A stretch of DNA of 18,150 nt from DASSFZ01 sp036514635 (GTDB taxonomy: Bacteria; Chloroflexota; Anaerolineae; Fen-1058): the NCBI GenBank assembly GCA_036514635.1, contig DATBWU010000097.1, forward strand, positions 1 through 18,150, read 5' to 3'. The notes below the pieces were generated by a model. The model saw nothing but the letters and a program-made list of their open reading frames with translations. It was not told where the DNA came from and searched no databases. A program made the translations under genes and the position numbers. This document shows positions 7,603-14,783 of the stretch, one piece after another (the stretch's first letter is position 1; each line of letters opens with the position of its first letter).

Positions 7603-7651
7603 ACGTAAAGCGTAAAACGTAATTGCGTTTCACGCCTTACGTTTTACGGGT
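7603..7651 (+). repeat. Inverted heptamer array between atpD and atpC
   Basis: Seven units: ACGTAAA, GCGTAAA, ACGTAAT, TGCGTTT, CACGCCT, TACGTTT, TACGGGT. CGTAAAACGTAA (7611-7622) pairs perfectly with TTACGTTTTACG (7637-7648) across 14 nt. The last unit runs into the atpC ribosome binding site GGGTGA (7648-7653), so folding could mask it. Confidence 0.9.
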
Positions 7652-7656
7652 GAACT

Positions 7657-8088
7657 ATGCCCATTCGGCTGGAAATTGTCACGATCGAACGCCGGATCTT
7701 CTCGGGCGATGTGGATATGGTGATCGCGCCGGGAACGGACGGCGAGCTGGGTATTCTGCCGCATCATACGCCGCTGCTGACTTCTTTGAAGGAAGGCATC
7801 TTGCGCGTCAAGCGCGGCGGTGAAGAGGAACTCTTCGCTATCGGCGGCGGGATCATGGAAGTGCTGCCGGACAAAGTGATCGTCATGGCCGACGCCGCCG
7901 AGCGCTCCGACGAGATCGACGTGGCCCGGGCTGAGGCGGCACGCCACCGCGCCGAGCAATTGCTGCAAGAGCGCCCCAGCGGCGTCGAGCTGGATACGGC
8001 GCTCGCCGCGCTGCGCCGCTCGCAGGTTCGCCTGAGGGTGGCCCAGCAGCGTCGCCGTCGCCAGGGCGTGTCCATCCGATCCGAATGA
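7657..8088 (+). CDS. atpC: F1F0 ATP synthase subunit epsilon
   Basis: The small central-stalk subunit that links gamma to the c-ring and can inhibit ATP hydrolysis. The 143 residues cover the N-terminal beta sandwich (MPIRLEIVTIERRIFSGDVDMVIAPGTDGELGILPHHTPLLT, with the conserved GELGILPxHxPLLT) and a C-terminal helical hairpin beginning around AEAARHRAEQ. The C-terminus ends in a very basic stretch (RVAQQRRRRQG), more arginine-rich than common. GGGTGA precedes ATG 7657 by 3 nt. It closes the F1 cluster, and mreB follows after only 23 bp, so the two are very likely co-transcribed. Confidence 0.95.
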   Translation: MPIRLEIVTIERRIFSGDVDMVIAPGTDGELGILPHHTPLLTSLKEGILRVKRGGEEELFAIGGGIMEVLPDKVIVMADAAERSDEIDVARAEAARHRAEQLLQERPSGVELDTALAALRRSQVRLRVAQQRRRRQGVSIRSE

Positions 8089-8111
8089 TCCAATCCAGCC
8101 GGAGAACGTGA

Positions 8112-9131
8112 ATGTTTCGAAAGGAAATCGGCGTTGACCTGGGTACGGTCAATGTGCTCGTTCACGTGCGCGGGCGCGGCATCGTCTTGCAGGAGCCGTC
8201 GGTCGTCGCACTGTCCGTGGACGAAGATAAGATCGTCGCGGTCGGCGAGGAAGCCAAAGCGATGCTGGGCCGCACGCCCGATCTGATCGAAGTCGTCCGC
8301 CCGATGCGCGATGGTGTCATCGCCGATTACCGCGTGACCGAGGCGATGTTGCGCTACTTCATCGAGAAGGTCACCGGCCGAGGTTTCTTCCGCCCCTTGT
8401 TCAAGCCTCGCATCATGATCAGCGTGCCGTACGGCGTGACGAGCGTCGAGAGCCGCGCCGTGCACGAAGCCGGCGTCGCCGCCGGCGGATCACCCCGCGA
8501 CGTGCACCTCATCCCCGAACCGATCGCGGCGGCGCTGGGCGCGGGCTTGCCCGTCGAGACGCCCACCGGCAACATGATCGTCGATTTCGGCGGCGGCACG
8601 ACCGAGGCCGCCGTCGTGTCGATGAACGGCATTGTCGCAGCGAACTCGGTGCGCGTCGGCGGCGTGCGCATGGACGAGGCGATCATGGCTTACGTGCGCA
8701 AGAAGTACAATCTGGTCATCGGCGAACCGACCGCGGAAGAGCTCAAAGTCCGCATCGGAGCAGGGATGCCGCTCGAAGAAGAACTGGAGATGGAAGTGCA
8801 GGGACGGGACATGGTCGCCGGCCTGCCGCGCACCGTCCGGATCACCTCGTCGGAAGTGACGGAAGCCATTCAAGAGCCGCTGGGCGCGATCATCGGCGTG
8901 ATCCGCAGCGTGCTGGAGAAGACGCCGCCGGAATTGTCGAGCGACATCATCGATCGGGGCATGGTGCTCGTCGGCGGCGGCGCACTGCTGCGCAAGATCG
9001 ATGCACTCGTCACCAAGGAAACCGGCGTGCCGAGTTACGTGGCCGAAGCGCCGATGGCGTGCGTCGCGCTTGGCGCGGCGCGTGCGCTGGATGACTACAA
9101 TCGGCTGAGGCGTACCATCCCCGGGTTGTAG
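8112..9131 (+). CDS. mreB: Rod shape-determining protein, MreB/Mbl family actin homologue
   Basis: A bacterial actin that polymerises under the membrane and guides cell-wall synthesis. The 339 residues show the actin-fold ATPase motifs in order: phosphate 1 DLGT (residues 9-12, as IGVDLGTVNVLV), the connecting segment with RPMRDGVIADYRVTEAML, phosphate 2 DFGGGTTE (from D158), and the C-terminal adenosine motif MVLVGGGALL. IPEPIAAALGAG is also typical. GGAGA (8101-8105) precedes ATG 8112. It lies 23 bp after atpC without a visible promoter and is followed by hairpins, so it appears to end the atp transcript. An mreB paralogue alongside mreC/mreD may exist elsewhere; none is in this window, so Mbl-type naming is also possible. 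Confidence 0.95.
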   Translation: MFRKEIGVDLGTVNVLVHVRGRGIVLQEPSVVALSVDEDKIVAVGEEAKAMLGRTPDLIEVVRPMRDGVIADYRVTEAMLRYFIEKVTGRGFFRPLFKPRIMISVPYGVTSVESRAVHEAGVAAGGSPRDVHLIPEPIAAALGAGLPVETPTGNMIVDFGGGTTEAAVVSMNGIVAANSVRVGGVRMDEAIMAYVRKKYNLVIGEPTAEELKVRIGAGMPLEEELEMEVQGRDMVAGLPRTVRITSSEVTEAIQEPLGAIIGVIRSVLEKTPPELSSDIIDRGMVLVGGGALLRKIDALVTKETGVPSYVAEAPMACVALGAARALDDYNRLRRTIPGL

Positions 9132-9136
9132 AATTC

Positions 9137-9154
9137 AGCCCGGTTCACCGGGCT
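9137..9154 (+). terminator. Hairpin after mreB, possible terminator
   Basis: AGCCCGG and CCGGGCT form a perfect 7-bp stem with tetraloop TTCA, six bases after the mreB stop codon. Only TT follows, so intrinsic termination would be weak. Confidence 0.45.
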
Positions 9155-9166
9155 TCCATGCTCTGA

Positions 9167-9188
9167 GCCGGGAGATTCATCTCCCGGC
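9167..9188 (+). repeat. Second TTCA-loop hairpin after mreB
   Basis: GCCGGGAGA and TCTCCCGGC form a perfect 9-bp stem around the same TTCA loop as the hairpin 12 bp upstream. No T-run follows. Confidence 0.6.
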
Positions 9189-9213
9189 GAGCACGCCGGA
9201 GGAGGCTCAATAG

Positions 9214-9396
9214 GTGTTTCGGGGAGATCGGTGCAACGAATCCACAACGGATAAACGAATGCGGCCTGTGTGTCGTCACGCTGGGCGTGAATTCGTTTAC
9301 GGGAGCACTGCACCGCATGTGTCCGTTGTCCATCCGGTGCTTCGCTTCGCTGCGAGGGCTATAGTGCACACGCCGAAAGCGCGTGTTCGCGGATAA
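9214..9396 (+). CDS. Possible 60-residue leader ORF upstream of hom
   Basis: A GTG at 9214 is preceded by GGAGGAGG (9198-9205) at 8-nt spacing, the best Shine-Dalgarno match in this leader, and opens a 60-residue frame ending 15 bp before the hom start. The product is basic, resembles no family I know, and is not enriched for threonine or isoleucine, so it does not look like a classical attenuator peptide. The same bases form strong RNA stems, so this may be a chance frame across a structured leader. Confidence 0.2.
   Translation: MFRGDRCNESTTDKRMRPVCRHAGREFVYGSTAPHVSVVHPVLRFAARAIVHTPKARVRG
9229..9386 (+). promoter_or_regulatory. Structured 5' leader of hom (riboregulator candidate)
   Basis: CGGTGCA (9229-9235) pairs with TGCACCG (9309-9315). 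Nested inside are TAAACGAAT/ATTCGTTTA (9252-9260 with 9291-9299) and CACGC-TGG-GCGTG (9277-9289). ACAACGGA (9244-9251) is complementary to TCCGTTGT (9322-9329), crossing the outer stem and so forming a possible pseudoknot. A further hairpin ACACGC/GCGTGT (9368-9386) sits before the hom ribosome binding site. I do not recognise a known riboswitch consensus. TATAGT at 9360-9365 could be a -10 box but has no good -35. Confidence 0.45.
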
Positions 9397-9411
9397 AGTT
9401 TGCGAGGACGC

Positions 9412-10449
9412 ATGCACACTTATCGATTGGCCCTGATTGGCTTCGGCAATGTCGGTCAGGGCTTTGCCCAGATTCTACGTGACAAAGTCGACGAACTGGC
9501 GCAGCGTTTCGGCGTCCGATTTCAGATCGTCGCCGTGAGCGACCTCCTTAAGGGCAGCCTGCATGATCCGGCTGGCCTTGATCCCGCTGTGCTGCTCGAC
9601 GCCGTCCAGACGACCGGCCAGCTCGACTCCGTTCCCGCAGCCGATCGCGGCTGGGATGCGCTGCGCACGATTTCCGAGGCCGATGCCGATGTCATCGTCG
9701 AGTTGAGTTACACTGATCTCAAGACCGGCGAGCCGGCCTACACGCATCTGCGCCAGGCGCTGGCGCTGGGCCAGCACGTCGTCACGACGAACAAAGGCCC
9801 GGTCGCCTTGCATTACGCCGAACTGAAGGCGCTGGCCGACGAGCGCGGCGTCGAGATCGGCGTGGAGGGCACGGTGATGAGCGGCACGCCGACGCTGCGC
9901 CTCGGCGCGGAGCTGCTGGCGGCGGCGGGCATTCGGCGTATTCAGGGCATTCTCAACGGCACGACGAATTACATCCTGACCCAGATGGACGCGGGCATGG
10001 CTTACGCCGACGCGCTGGCCGAAGCGCAGGCGCGTGGCTACGCCGAAGCCGATCCGACCGGCGACGTGGAAGGCTTCGATGCGGCGGGGAAAGTGGTGAT
10101 TCTCGCCAATCTGCTGATGGGGGTTCCGCTTACCATGAGCGATGTCGATCGGCGCGGCATCACCGGCCTGACCGTTCAGGACATTGCCACGGCGAAAGCG
10201 AATGGCGAACGCTGGAAGTTGATCGGGCGCGTAGAGCGGATCGAGGGTCAGGCCCGCGCCAGCGTCGGGCCAATGCGTCTGCCGCTGGCGCACCCGCTGG
10301 CGAATGTCGGCGGCGCGACGAATGCCATCACTTTCACGACCGATCTGCTCGGAGATGTGACGCTGATCGGGCCGGGCGCGGGTCGCTTAGAAACCGGCTA
10401 CGCCCTGGTGTGTGACCTGCTGGCGATTCATCGCAAGCAGAAAACCTGA
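9412..10449 (+). CDS. hom: Homoserine dehydrogenase (monofunctional, no ACT domain)
   Basis: Reduces L-aspartate semialdehyde to L-homoserine with NAD(P)H, the branch point to threonine and methionine. The 345-residue product starts with the Rossmann loop G10-FGNVGQ-G17, continues with TTNKGPVA, and carries the catalytic segment DPTGDVEGFDAAGK, in which D223 and K227 correspond to the Asp/Lys pair of the E. coli enzyme. NGTTNYI is also diagnostic. It ends shortly after the catalytic domain, so the C-terminal ACT regulatory domain of many bacterial enzymes is missing; feedback control, if any, would have to be elsewhere, perhaps in the structured leader. ATG 9412 is preferred over TTG 9400 because GAGGA (9404-9408) lies between them. 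Confidence 0.93.
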   Translation: MHTYRLALIGFGNVGQGFAQILRDKVDELAQRFGVRFQIVAVSDLLKGSLHDPAGLDPAVLLDAVQTTGQLDSVPAADRGWDALRTISEADADVIVELSYTDLKTGEPAYTHLRQALALGQHVVTTNKGPVALHYAELKALADERGVEIGVEGTVMSGTPTLRLGAELLAAAGIRRIQGILNGTTNYILTQMDAGMAYADALAEAQARGYAEADPTGDVEGFDAAGKVVILANLLMGVPLTMSDVDRRGITGLTVQDIATAKANGERWKLIGRVERIEGQARASVGPMRLPLAHPLANVGGATNAITFTTDLLGDVTLIGPGAGRLETGYALVCDLLAIHRKQKT

Positions 10450-10450
10450 A

Positions 10451-10485
10451 GAGTAAAACGTAAACACGTTAGAGGTAATACGTCA
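10451..10485 (+). repeat. Heptamer array at the hom-rex convergence
   Basis: Five units: GAGTAAA, ACGTAAA, CACGTTA, GAGGTAA, TACGTCA. The array starts just after the hom stop codon and runs into the last codons of rex (minus strand, stop 10469-10471). Its first units match those in the atp spacers. No intrinsic terminator is visible for either gene. Confidence 0.6.
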
Positions 10486-11086
10486 TCCGCTGCAGGTACG
10501 CCACCGGATCGAGATGCTGTACGTGCACGCCGTCGGGCACGGTCAGCGAGATCGGGGCATAGTTCAAGATGGCCGTCACACCAGCCTCGACGCAGGTATC
10601 GGCAACCTTCTGCGCCTCGCTGGCCGGCGTGGCGATCATCACCACCTTGATCTTCTGCTCCATCAGCAAGTCCTTCAAACGCGCCACGTCCAGAACCTCC
10701 AGATCGCCGATGCGCGTGCCGATCTTGGCGGGATCGTTGTCGAACAACAGCCCGATCGAGAAACCTCGATTCTTGAAGCCGTTGTAACGCGCCACGGCGT
10801 GCCCCAGATCGCCCACACCGATCAGGGCCACTTCCCACTCGCGATCGACTTTGAGGATGCGCTTGATCTGTTCTTGCAGGTGGCTGATCCTGTAGCCGGT
10901 TCCCTGCTTGCCGAACTCGCCGAAGTGGGACAAGTCTTTGCGAATCTGCGCAGAGGAGATACCGAGCTTCTGTCCGAGTTCGTGCGAGGATGTGATTTCC
11001 TGCCCGGCCGCCGTCATGTGTGCCAGCGCCCGAAGATAAATGGGCAACCGCCCGACGACAATGTCGGGCACATCTCCCGATGGCAT
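10469..11086 (-). CDS. rex: Redox-sensing transcriptional repressor Rex
   Basis: A dimeric repressor that binds DNA when NADH is low and releases it when NADH binds, controlling fermentation and respiration genes. The 205 residues contain the winged-helix domain (about 1-80) with SSAQIRKDLSHFGEFGKQGTGY at 44-65, the strongly conserved recognition segment, then a Rossmann domain beginning G90-VGDLG-95 that binds NAD(H), and a C-terminal swapped helix. ATG 11086 was chosen because AAGGAG lies about 9-10 nt upstream; the longer frame from 11119 would bury that site. A promoter and a short dyad lie in the 196-bp divergent region shared with the exporter operon, so autoregulation and control of the exporter are both possible. 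Confidence 0.95.
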   Translation of the reverse strand: MPSGDVPDIVVGRLPIYLRALAHMTAAGQEITSSHELGQKLGISSAQIRKDLSHFGEFGKQGTGYRISHLQEQIKRILKVDREWEVALIGVGDLGHAVARYNGFKNRGFSIGLLFDNDPAKIGTRIGDLEVLDVARLKDLLMEQKIKVVMIATPASEAQKVADTCVEAGVTAILNYAPISLTVPDGVHVQHLDPVAYLQRMTYYL

Positions 11087-11119
11087 GGGGAACCTCTCCT
11101 TTGGCTTAGTTACGTACAA

Positions 11120-11131
11120 TCACAATCGTGA
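11120..11131. promoter_or_regulatory. Dyad at the rex start site, candidate operator
   Basis: TCACAATCGTGA has inverted arms TCAC/GTGA and covers the predicted rex transcript start. The half-sites resemble Rex operator halves but in the opposite order to the consensus TTGTGAA-n6-TTCACAA, so Rex binding is only a guess. Confidence 0.25.
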
Positions 11132-11133
11132 AA

Positions 11134-11162
11134 ATCATACCATAATCCGCGCGCCGCCGCAA
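11134..11162 (-). promoter_or_regulatory. Promoter for rex
   Basis: On the minus strand TTGCGG (-35, 11162-11157), a 17-bp spacer and TATGAT (-10, 11139-11134) form a reasonable sigma-70-type promoter, with a start near 11127 and a leader of about 40 nt. Confidence 0.55.
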
Positions 11163-11200
11163 ACTTTGAGGCGCTTTCGTGGAGGCTCCCTATGTTTTCG

Positions 11201-11229
11201 TTGACTCACCCTCCGCGCGGCGGTATAAT
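11201..11229 (+). promoter_or_regulatory. Near-consensus promoter of the exporter operon
   Basis: TTGACT (11201-11206), 17 bp, and TATAAT (11224-11229): eleven of twelve consensus bases with ideal spacing, the strongest promoter in the window. Transcription should start near 11236. The leader holds a perfect hairpin GCGAGT-GTTG-ACTCGC (11252-11267) directly before the ribosome binding site GAGGAG (11270-11275). Confidence 0.85.
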
Positions 11230-11282
11230 CCATCCGTTTGTGGGATTTCTTGCGAGTGTTGACTCGCTCGAGGAGTGTAAGT

Positions 11283-12641
11283 ATGCGTCGTTGGATGTGG
11301 GTCGCTTTGGCGGTGGCGATCGTCGCGATCGTCGCCATCCTGATCGTCCGGCAGCAAAACGAGGCCGTCAGCACAACCGTGAACGATGCAGATACGGTGA
11401 CGGTGCAGCGCAAGCAGTTGGTGGCTTCGATCAGCGCCAGCGGCAGTGTCAGCCCCGTGGCGCAAGTGTTGCTGAACTTCAACACGCCGGGCACGGTGCA
11501 GGAGGTCATGGTTGTTGAGGGCCAATCCGTGAAGAAGGGCGACGTGCTGGCTCGCCTCGATTCGCTCGAGCTCGAACTGGCTGTGCGGCAGGCCGAGCAG
11601 GCGCTGATCGTGCAGCAGTCAGCCTACAGCCAGACGGTAGCGCCGCGCACACAGGATGTCGATGCGGCCCGCGCGGCTCTGGTCAGCGCACAGGCCGGCC
11701 TCGGGGCGTTGATCCGGCCCGATCCGCTCCAGGTCGCTATTGCCCGCCATCAGGCTGACGTGGCGAATGAGACGCGCTATCAGGTGCAGTTGCAGTGGGA
11801 TAAGGTGAAGGATGCACCGGTCGGCGGAACGGGGCGCGATCTGCTCCAGTCACAATACGCGCAGGCGGTGCTCCAGGCCGAGATCGCCGAATTGCAATAC
11901 CAGATTGTCGCGCGCGGCGGCACGGATGCGCAGACCGCAGGAGCGCGCGCGCAAGTCGCGCAGGCGCAGGCGTCGCTCGATCGGTTGCTGGGCGATGAGC
12001 GCACGCGGCAGCTCGCCGAAGCGCAGTTGCGCCAGGCTGAGTTGAACCTCGAACTCGCCAAGACCCGGTTGGATCGCTCGACCCTCGTCGCGCCATTCGA
12101 TGGGACCGTGTCCGAAGTCAACGTCGTCGCCGGGCAGGCGGCGGCGGGCGGCTTGCAGCCGGCGATCGTGCTGGCCGATTTGACGTCCTTCCACATCGAC
12201 GTGGGCGTAGATGAGATCGACGTGGGCCGCCTGACCGAAGGCCAGGCCGTGCAGCTCTCGGTCGATGCGCTGCCGGGCGTGCCGGTGACCGGCGTCGTCG
12301 ATCGCATTGCGCCAACCGCGCGCGAGAACGCCGGTGTGGTATCGTACAGCGTGACGATTGCCGTCGATCCAACCGATGCACCGCTCCGCGCCGGGATGAG
12401 CGCGATCGTCGAGATCACCACCGACGTGCGCGAAAGTGCGCTGGTCATTCCCAACCGCTTCATTCGTATCGATCGCAACACCGGCCGGGCCTACGTCGAA
12501 GTGAAACGGGGCGATCAAGTTGAAGAAGTGGAGATCATCACCGGCCTGCGCAACGATAGCGAGAGTGAAGTCCTTCAGGGCCTGAACGAAGGCGATGAGT
12601 TGATCGTCCTCCCGAACAGTCCCCAGTTCTTTGGCGGGTAA
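11283..12641 (+). CDS. HlyD/MacA-like periplasmic adaptor (membrane fusion protein)
   Basis: The extracytoplasmic adaptor of an ABC export system, anchored by one N-terminal helix (residues 4-22, WMWVALAVAIVAIVAILIV). The first lipoyl-like half, GTVQEVMVVEGQSVKKGDVLARLD, lies at 70-93; a long alanine/glutamine-rich coiled coil follows (about 98-260); then the second lipoyl half STLVAPFDGTVSEVNVVAGQ and a beta-barrel plus membrane-proximal region to residue 452. ATG 11283 has GAGGAG at 7-nt spacing; an in-frame GTG at 11238 falls almost on the transcript start and is unlikely. It heads an operon with an ABC ATPase and two FtsX-type permeases, the MacAB-like order. If the host lacks an outer membrane, the adaptor probably serves a cell-surface role rather than docking to TolC. 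Confidence 0.9.
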   Translation: MRRWMWVALAVAIVAIVAILIVRQQNEAVSTTVNDADTVTVQRKQLVASISASGSVSPVAQVLLNFNTPGTVQEVMVVEGQSVKKGDVLARLDSLELELAVRQAEQALIVQQSAYSQTVAPRTQDVDAARAALVSAQAGLGALIRPDPLQVAIARHQADVANETRYQVQLQWDKVKDAPVGGTGRDLLQSQYAQAVLQAEIAELQYQIVARGGTDAQTAGARAQVAQAQASLDRLLGDERTRQLAEAQLRQAELNLELAKTRLDRSTLVAPFDGTVSEVNVVAGQAAAGGLQPAIVLADLTSFHIDVGVDEIDVGRLTEGQAVQLSVDALPGVPVTGVVDRIAPTARENAGVVSYSVTIAVDPTDAPLRAGMSAIVEITTDVRESALVIPNRFIRIDRNTGRAYVEVKRGDQVEEVEIITGLRNDSESEVLQGLNEGDELIVLPNSPQFFGG

Positions 12642-12730
12642 CCTCACCCTCACCCCGGCCTGTCGGCCTCCCCTCTCCCTCTCCTGAACGAACTTCAGGA
12701 GAGGGAGAGGGGTCGGGGAAGAGGGTGAGG
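12642..12730 (+). repeat. 89-bp near-perfect palindrome between the adaptor and ATPase genes
   Basis: Starting right after the adaptor stop codon, CCTCACCCTC (12642-12651) pairs perfectly with GAGGGTGAGG (12721-12730). CCCCGGCC (12653-12660) matches GGTCGGGG (12711-12718) with one mismatch. A perfect 19-bp inner stem spans 12670-12688 and 12694-12712 with a 5-nt loop. There is no T-tract. It looks like a mobile intergenic repeat; in RNA it would form a very stable hairpin that could stabilise the upstream message or reduce downstream expression. Confidence 0.9.
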
Positions 12731-12742
12731 CAGGAGGCAACT

Positions 12743-13450
<708 letters not shown>

Positions 13451-13456
<6 letters not shown>

Positions 13457-13506
13457 TTGGATGGTTGGATGGTTGGGTAGTTGGATGGTTGGATAGTTGG
13501 ATGGTG
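13451..13506 (+). repeat. Octamer tandem array, unit GGATGGTT, seven copies
   Basis: Seven 8-bp units run without gaps: GGATAGTT, GGATGGTT, GGATGGTT, GGGTAGTT, GGATGGTT, GGATAGTT, GGATGGTG. The first unit contains the ATPase stop codon and the last ends 2 bp before the permease ATG. The array supplies the only G-rich sequence ahead of that start, so copy number could affect translation. Confidence 0.9.
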
Positions 13507-13508
13507 GG

Positions 13509-14783
13509 ATGCAATCGGCGTCATTGATCGAGAATTTCAAGATAGCGTACCACGCGCTGCGCGCGAACAAACTGCGCTCGGCGCTGACGATGTTAGGCAT
13601 TATCATCGGCGTCTCGGCGGTGATCACGTTGTTGTCGGTCGGGCGCGGCGTCGAGAAATACATCGCGGATGCGTTCGGCAGTATCGGCACGAATCTGCTC
13701 TTCGTGCTGCCCGGCTCGCCTACGGAGACATCCAGCGGGCCGCCGAGAGAGATCGTGCAGGGGAATGTCGTGCTCGGCCCGGCGCTTACCGAGCGCGACG
13801 CGGACGCGCTGCGCGACCGCCGGCGCGCGCCCGATGTGGGCCTGGTCGCGCCGGAGGTGCAGTCAGTGGCCACCGTATCACACAGCGGCCAGTCGCGGCG
13901 CACGGCGGTCAGCGGCGCGACGCCGGAGTATACCGAAGTGCGGTCGTGGCCGGTCGCCCTCGGCGCGTCGTTGACGGAGAGCGATCTGGCTGCGAACGCC
14001 CGCGTCGTCGTGTTGGGCCAGACCGTCGCCGACACCCTGTTTCCGGATGGAGAAGACCCGCTTCAGAAGATCGTCAAGATCAACCAGATACCCTATCGCG
14101 TGATCGGCGTGTTGGCGAAGAAGGGCGGCTCGTTGTTCGGCGACGTGGACGATCAGGTCGTCATCCCGCTGTCGAGTGCGCAGGCCGACTTGCCTTCCTT
14201 CCGCACGCGCGCGGGTTTGCCGGTGGTGTCGTTCATCTATGTGCGGATCGAAGATGATTCGCAGCGCGAGGCAGCCACGCGCCAGATCACCGAGATTCTG
14301 CGCCAACAGCACAACATCGACTATCGTGACGAGGACGATTTCTCGGTGTATAGCCAGGCCGACTTCCTGGCTGCGTTCGGCGCGATCACCAGTGTGGTGA
14401 CCTTGTTCCTGTCGGCGATTGCCGGCATCTCGCTGCTGGTCGGCGGAATCGGCATCATGAACATCATGCTCGTCACGGTCACCGAGCGCACGCGCGAGAT
14501 CGGCCTGCGCAAAGCAATCGGCGCGAAGCGGCGCGACATTCTGGCGCAGTTCCTGGTCGAGGCGATGACGCTGTCGCTGTCGGGCGGAATGGTCGGGATC
14601 ACGCTGGGTGTATCGGGCGCGCTGCTCGTCAGTCAACTGCTGGAAGGATTCTCTGCTGTCGTTTCGCCCGGCGCGATCGCGTTGGCCGTGGGTTTCTCGG
14701 CATTCGTGGGATTGTTCTTCGGGTTATACCCGGCGTATCGTGCCTCGCGGCTAAGCCCGATCGAGGCGTTGAGGTATGAATGA
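13509..14783 (+). CDS. FtsX/MacB-type ABC permease, first of two
   Basis: A 424-residue membrane permease with one N-terminal helix (about 22-42, SALTMLGIIIGVSAVITLLSV), a large extracytoplasmic domain of the MacB periplasmic-core type, and three C-terminal helices. The conserved FtsX-type segment MNIMLVTVTERTREIGLRKAIGAKR precedes the last two helices, and the protein ends PAYRASRLSPIEALRYE. Such permeases act as mechanotransmitters in antibiotic, peptide or lipoprotein export; the substrate is unknown. ATG 13509 matches the start of homologues, but there is no clean Shine-Dalgarno site, only the GGATGGTG repeat. Its stop overlaps the second permease start by 4 bp (ATGA), so the two are translationally coupled. 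Confidence 0.9.
   Translation: MQSASLIENFKIAYHALRANKLRSALTMLGIIIGVSAVITLLSVGRGVEKYIADAFGSIGTNLLFVLPGSPTETSSGPPREIVQGNVVLGPALTERDADALRDRRRAPDVGLVAPEVQSVATVSHSGQSRRTAVSGATPEYTEVRSWPVALGASLTESDLAANARVVVLGQTVADTLFPDGEDPLQKIVKINQIPYRVIGVLAKKGGSLFGDVDDQVVIPLSSAQADLPSFRTRAGLPVVSFIYVRIEDDSQREAATRQITEILRQQHNIDYRDEDDFSVYSQADFLAAFGAITSVVTLFLSAIAGISLLVGGIGIMNIMLVTVTERTREIGLRKAIGAKRRDILAQFLVEAMTLSLSGGMVGITLGVSGALLVSQLLEGFSAVVSPGAIALAVGFSAFVGLFFGLYPAYRASRLSPIEALRYE

Noticed and set aside
6446..7633. A long minus-strand frame (395 codons) opposite atpD
   Set aside because: It is a shadow of the GC-rich codon pattern of atpD; the plus strand has all the ATP synthase motifs.
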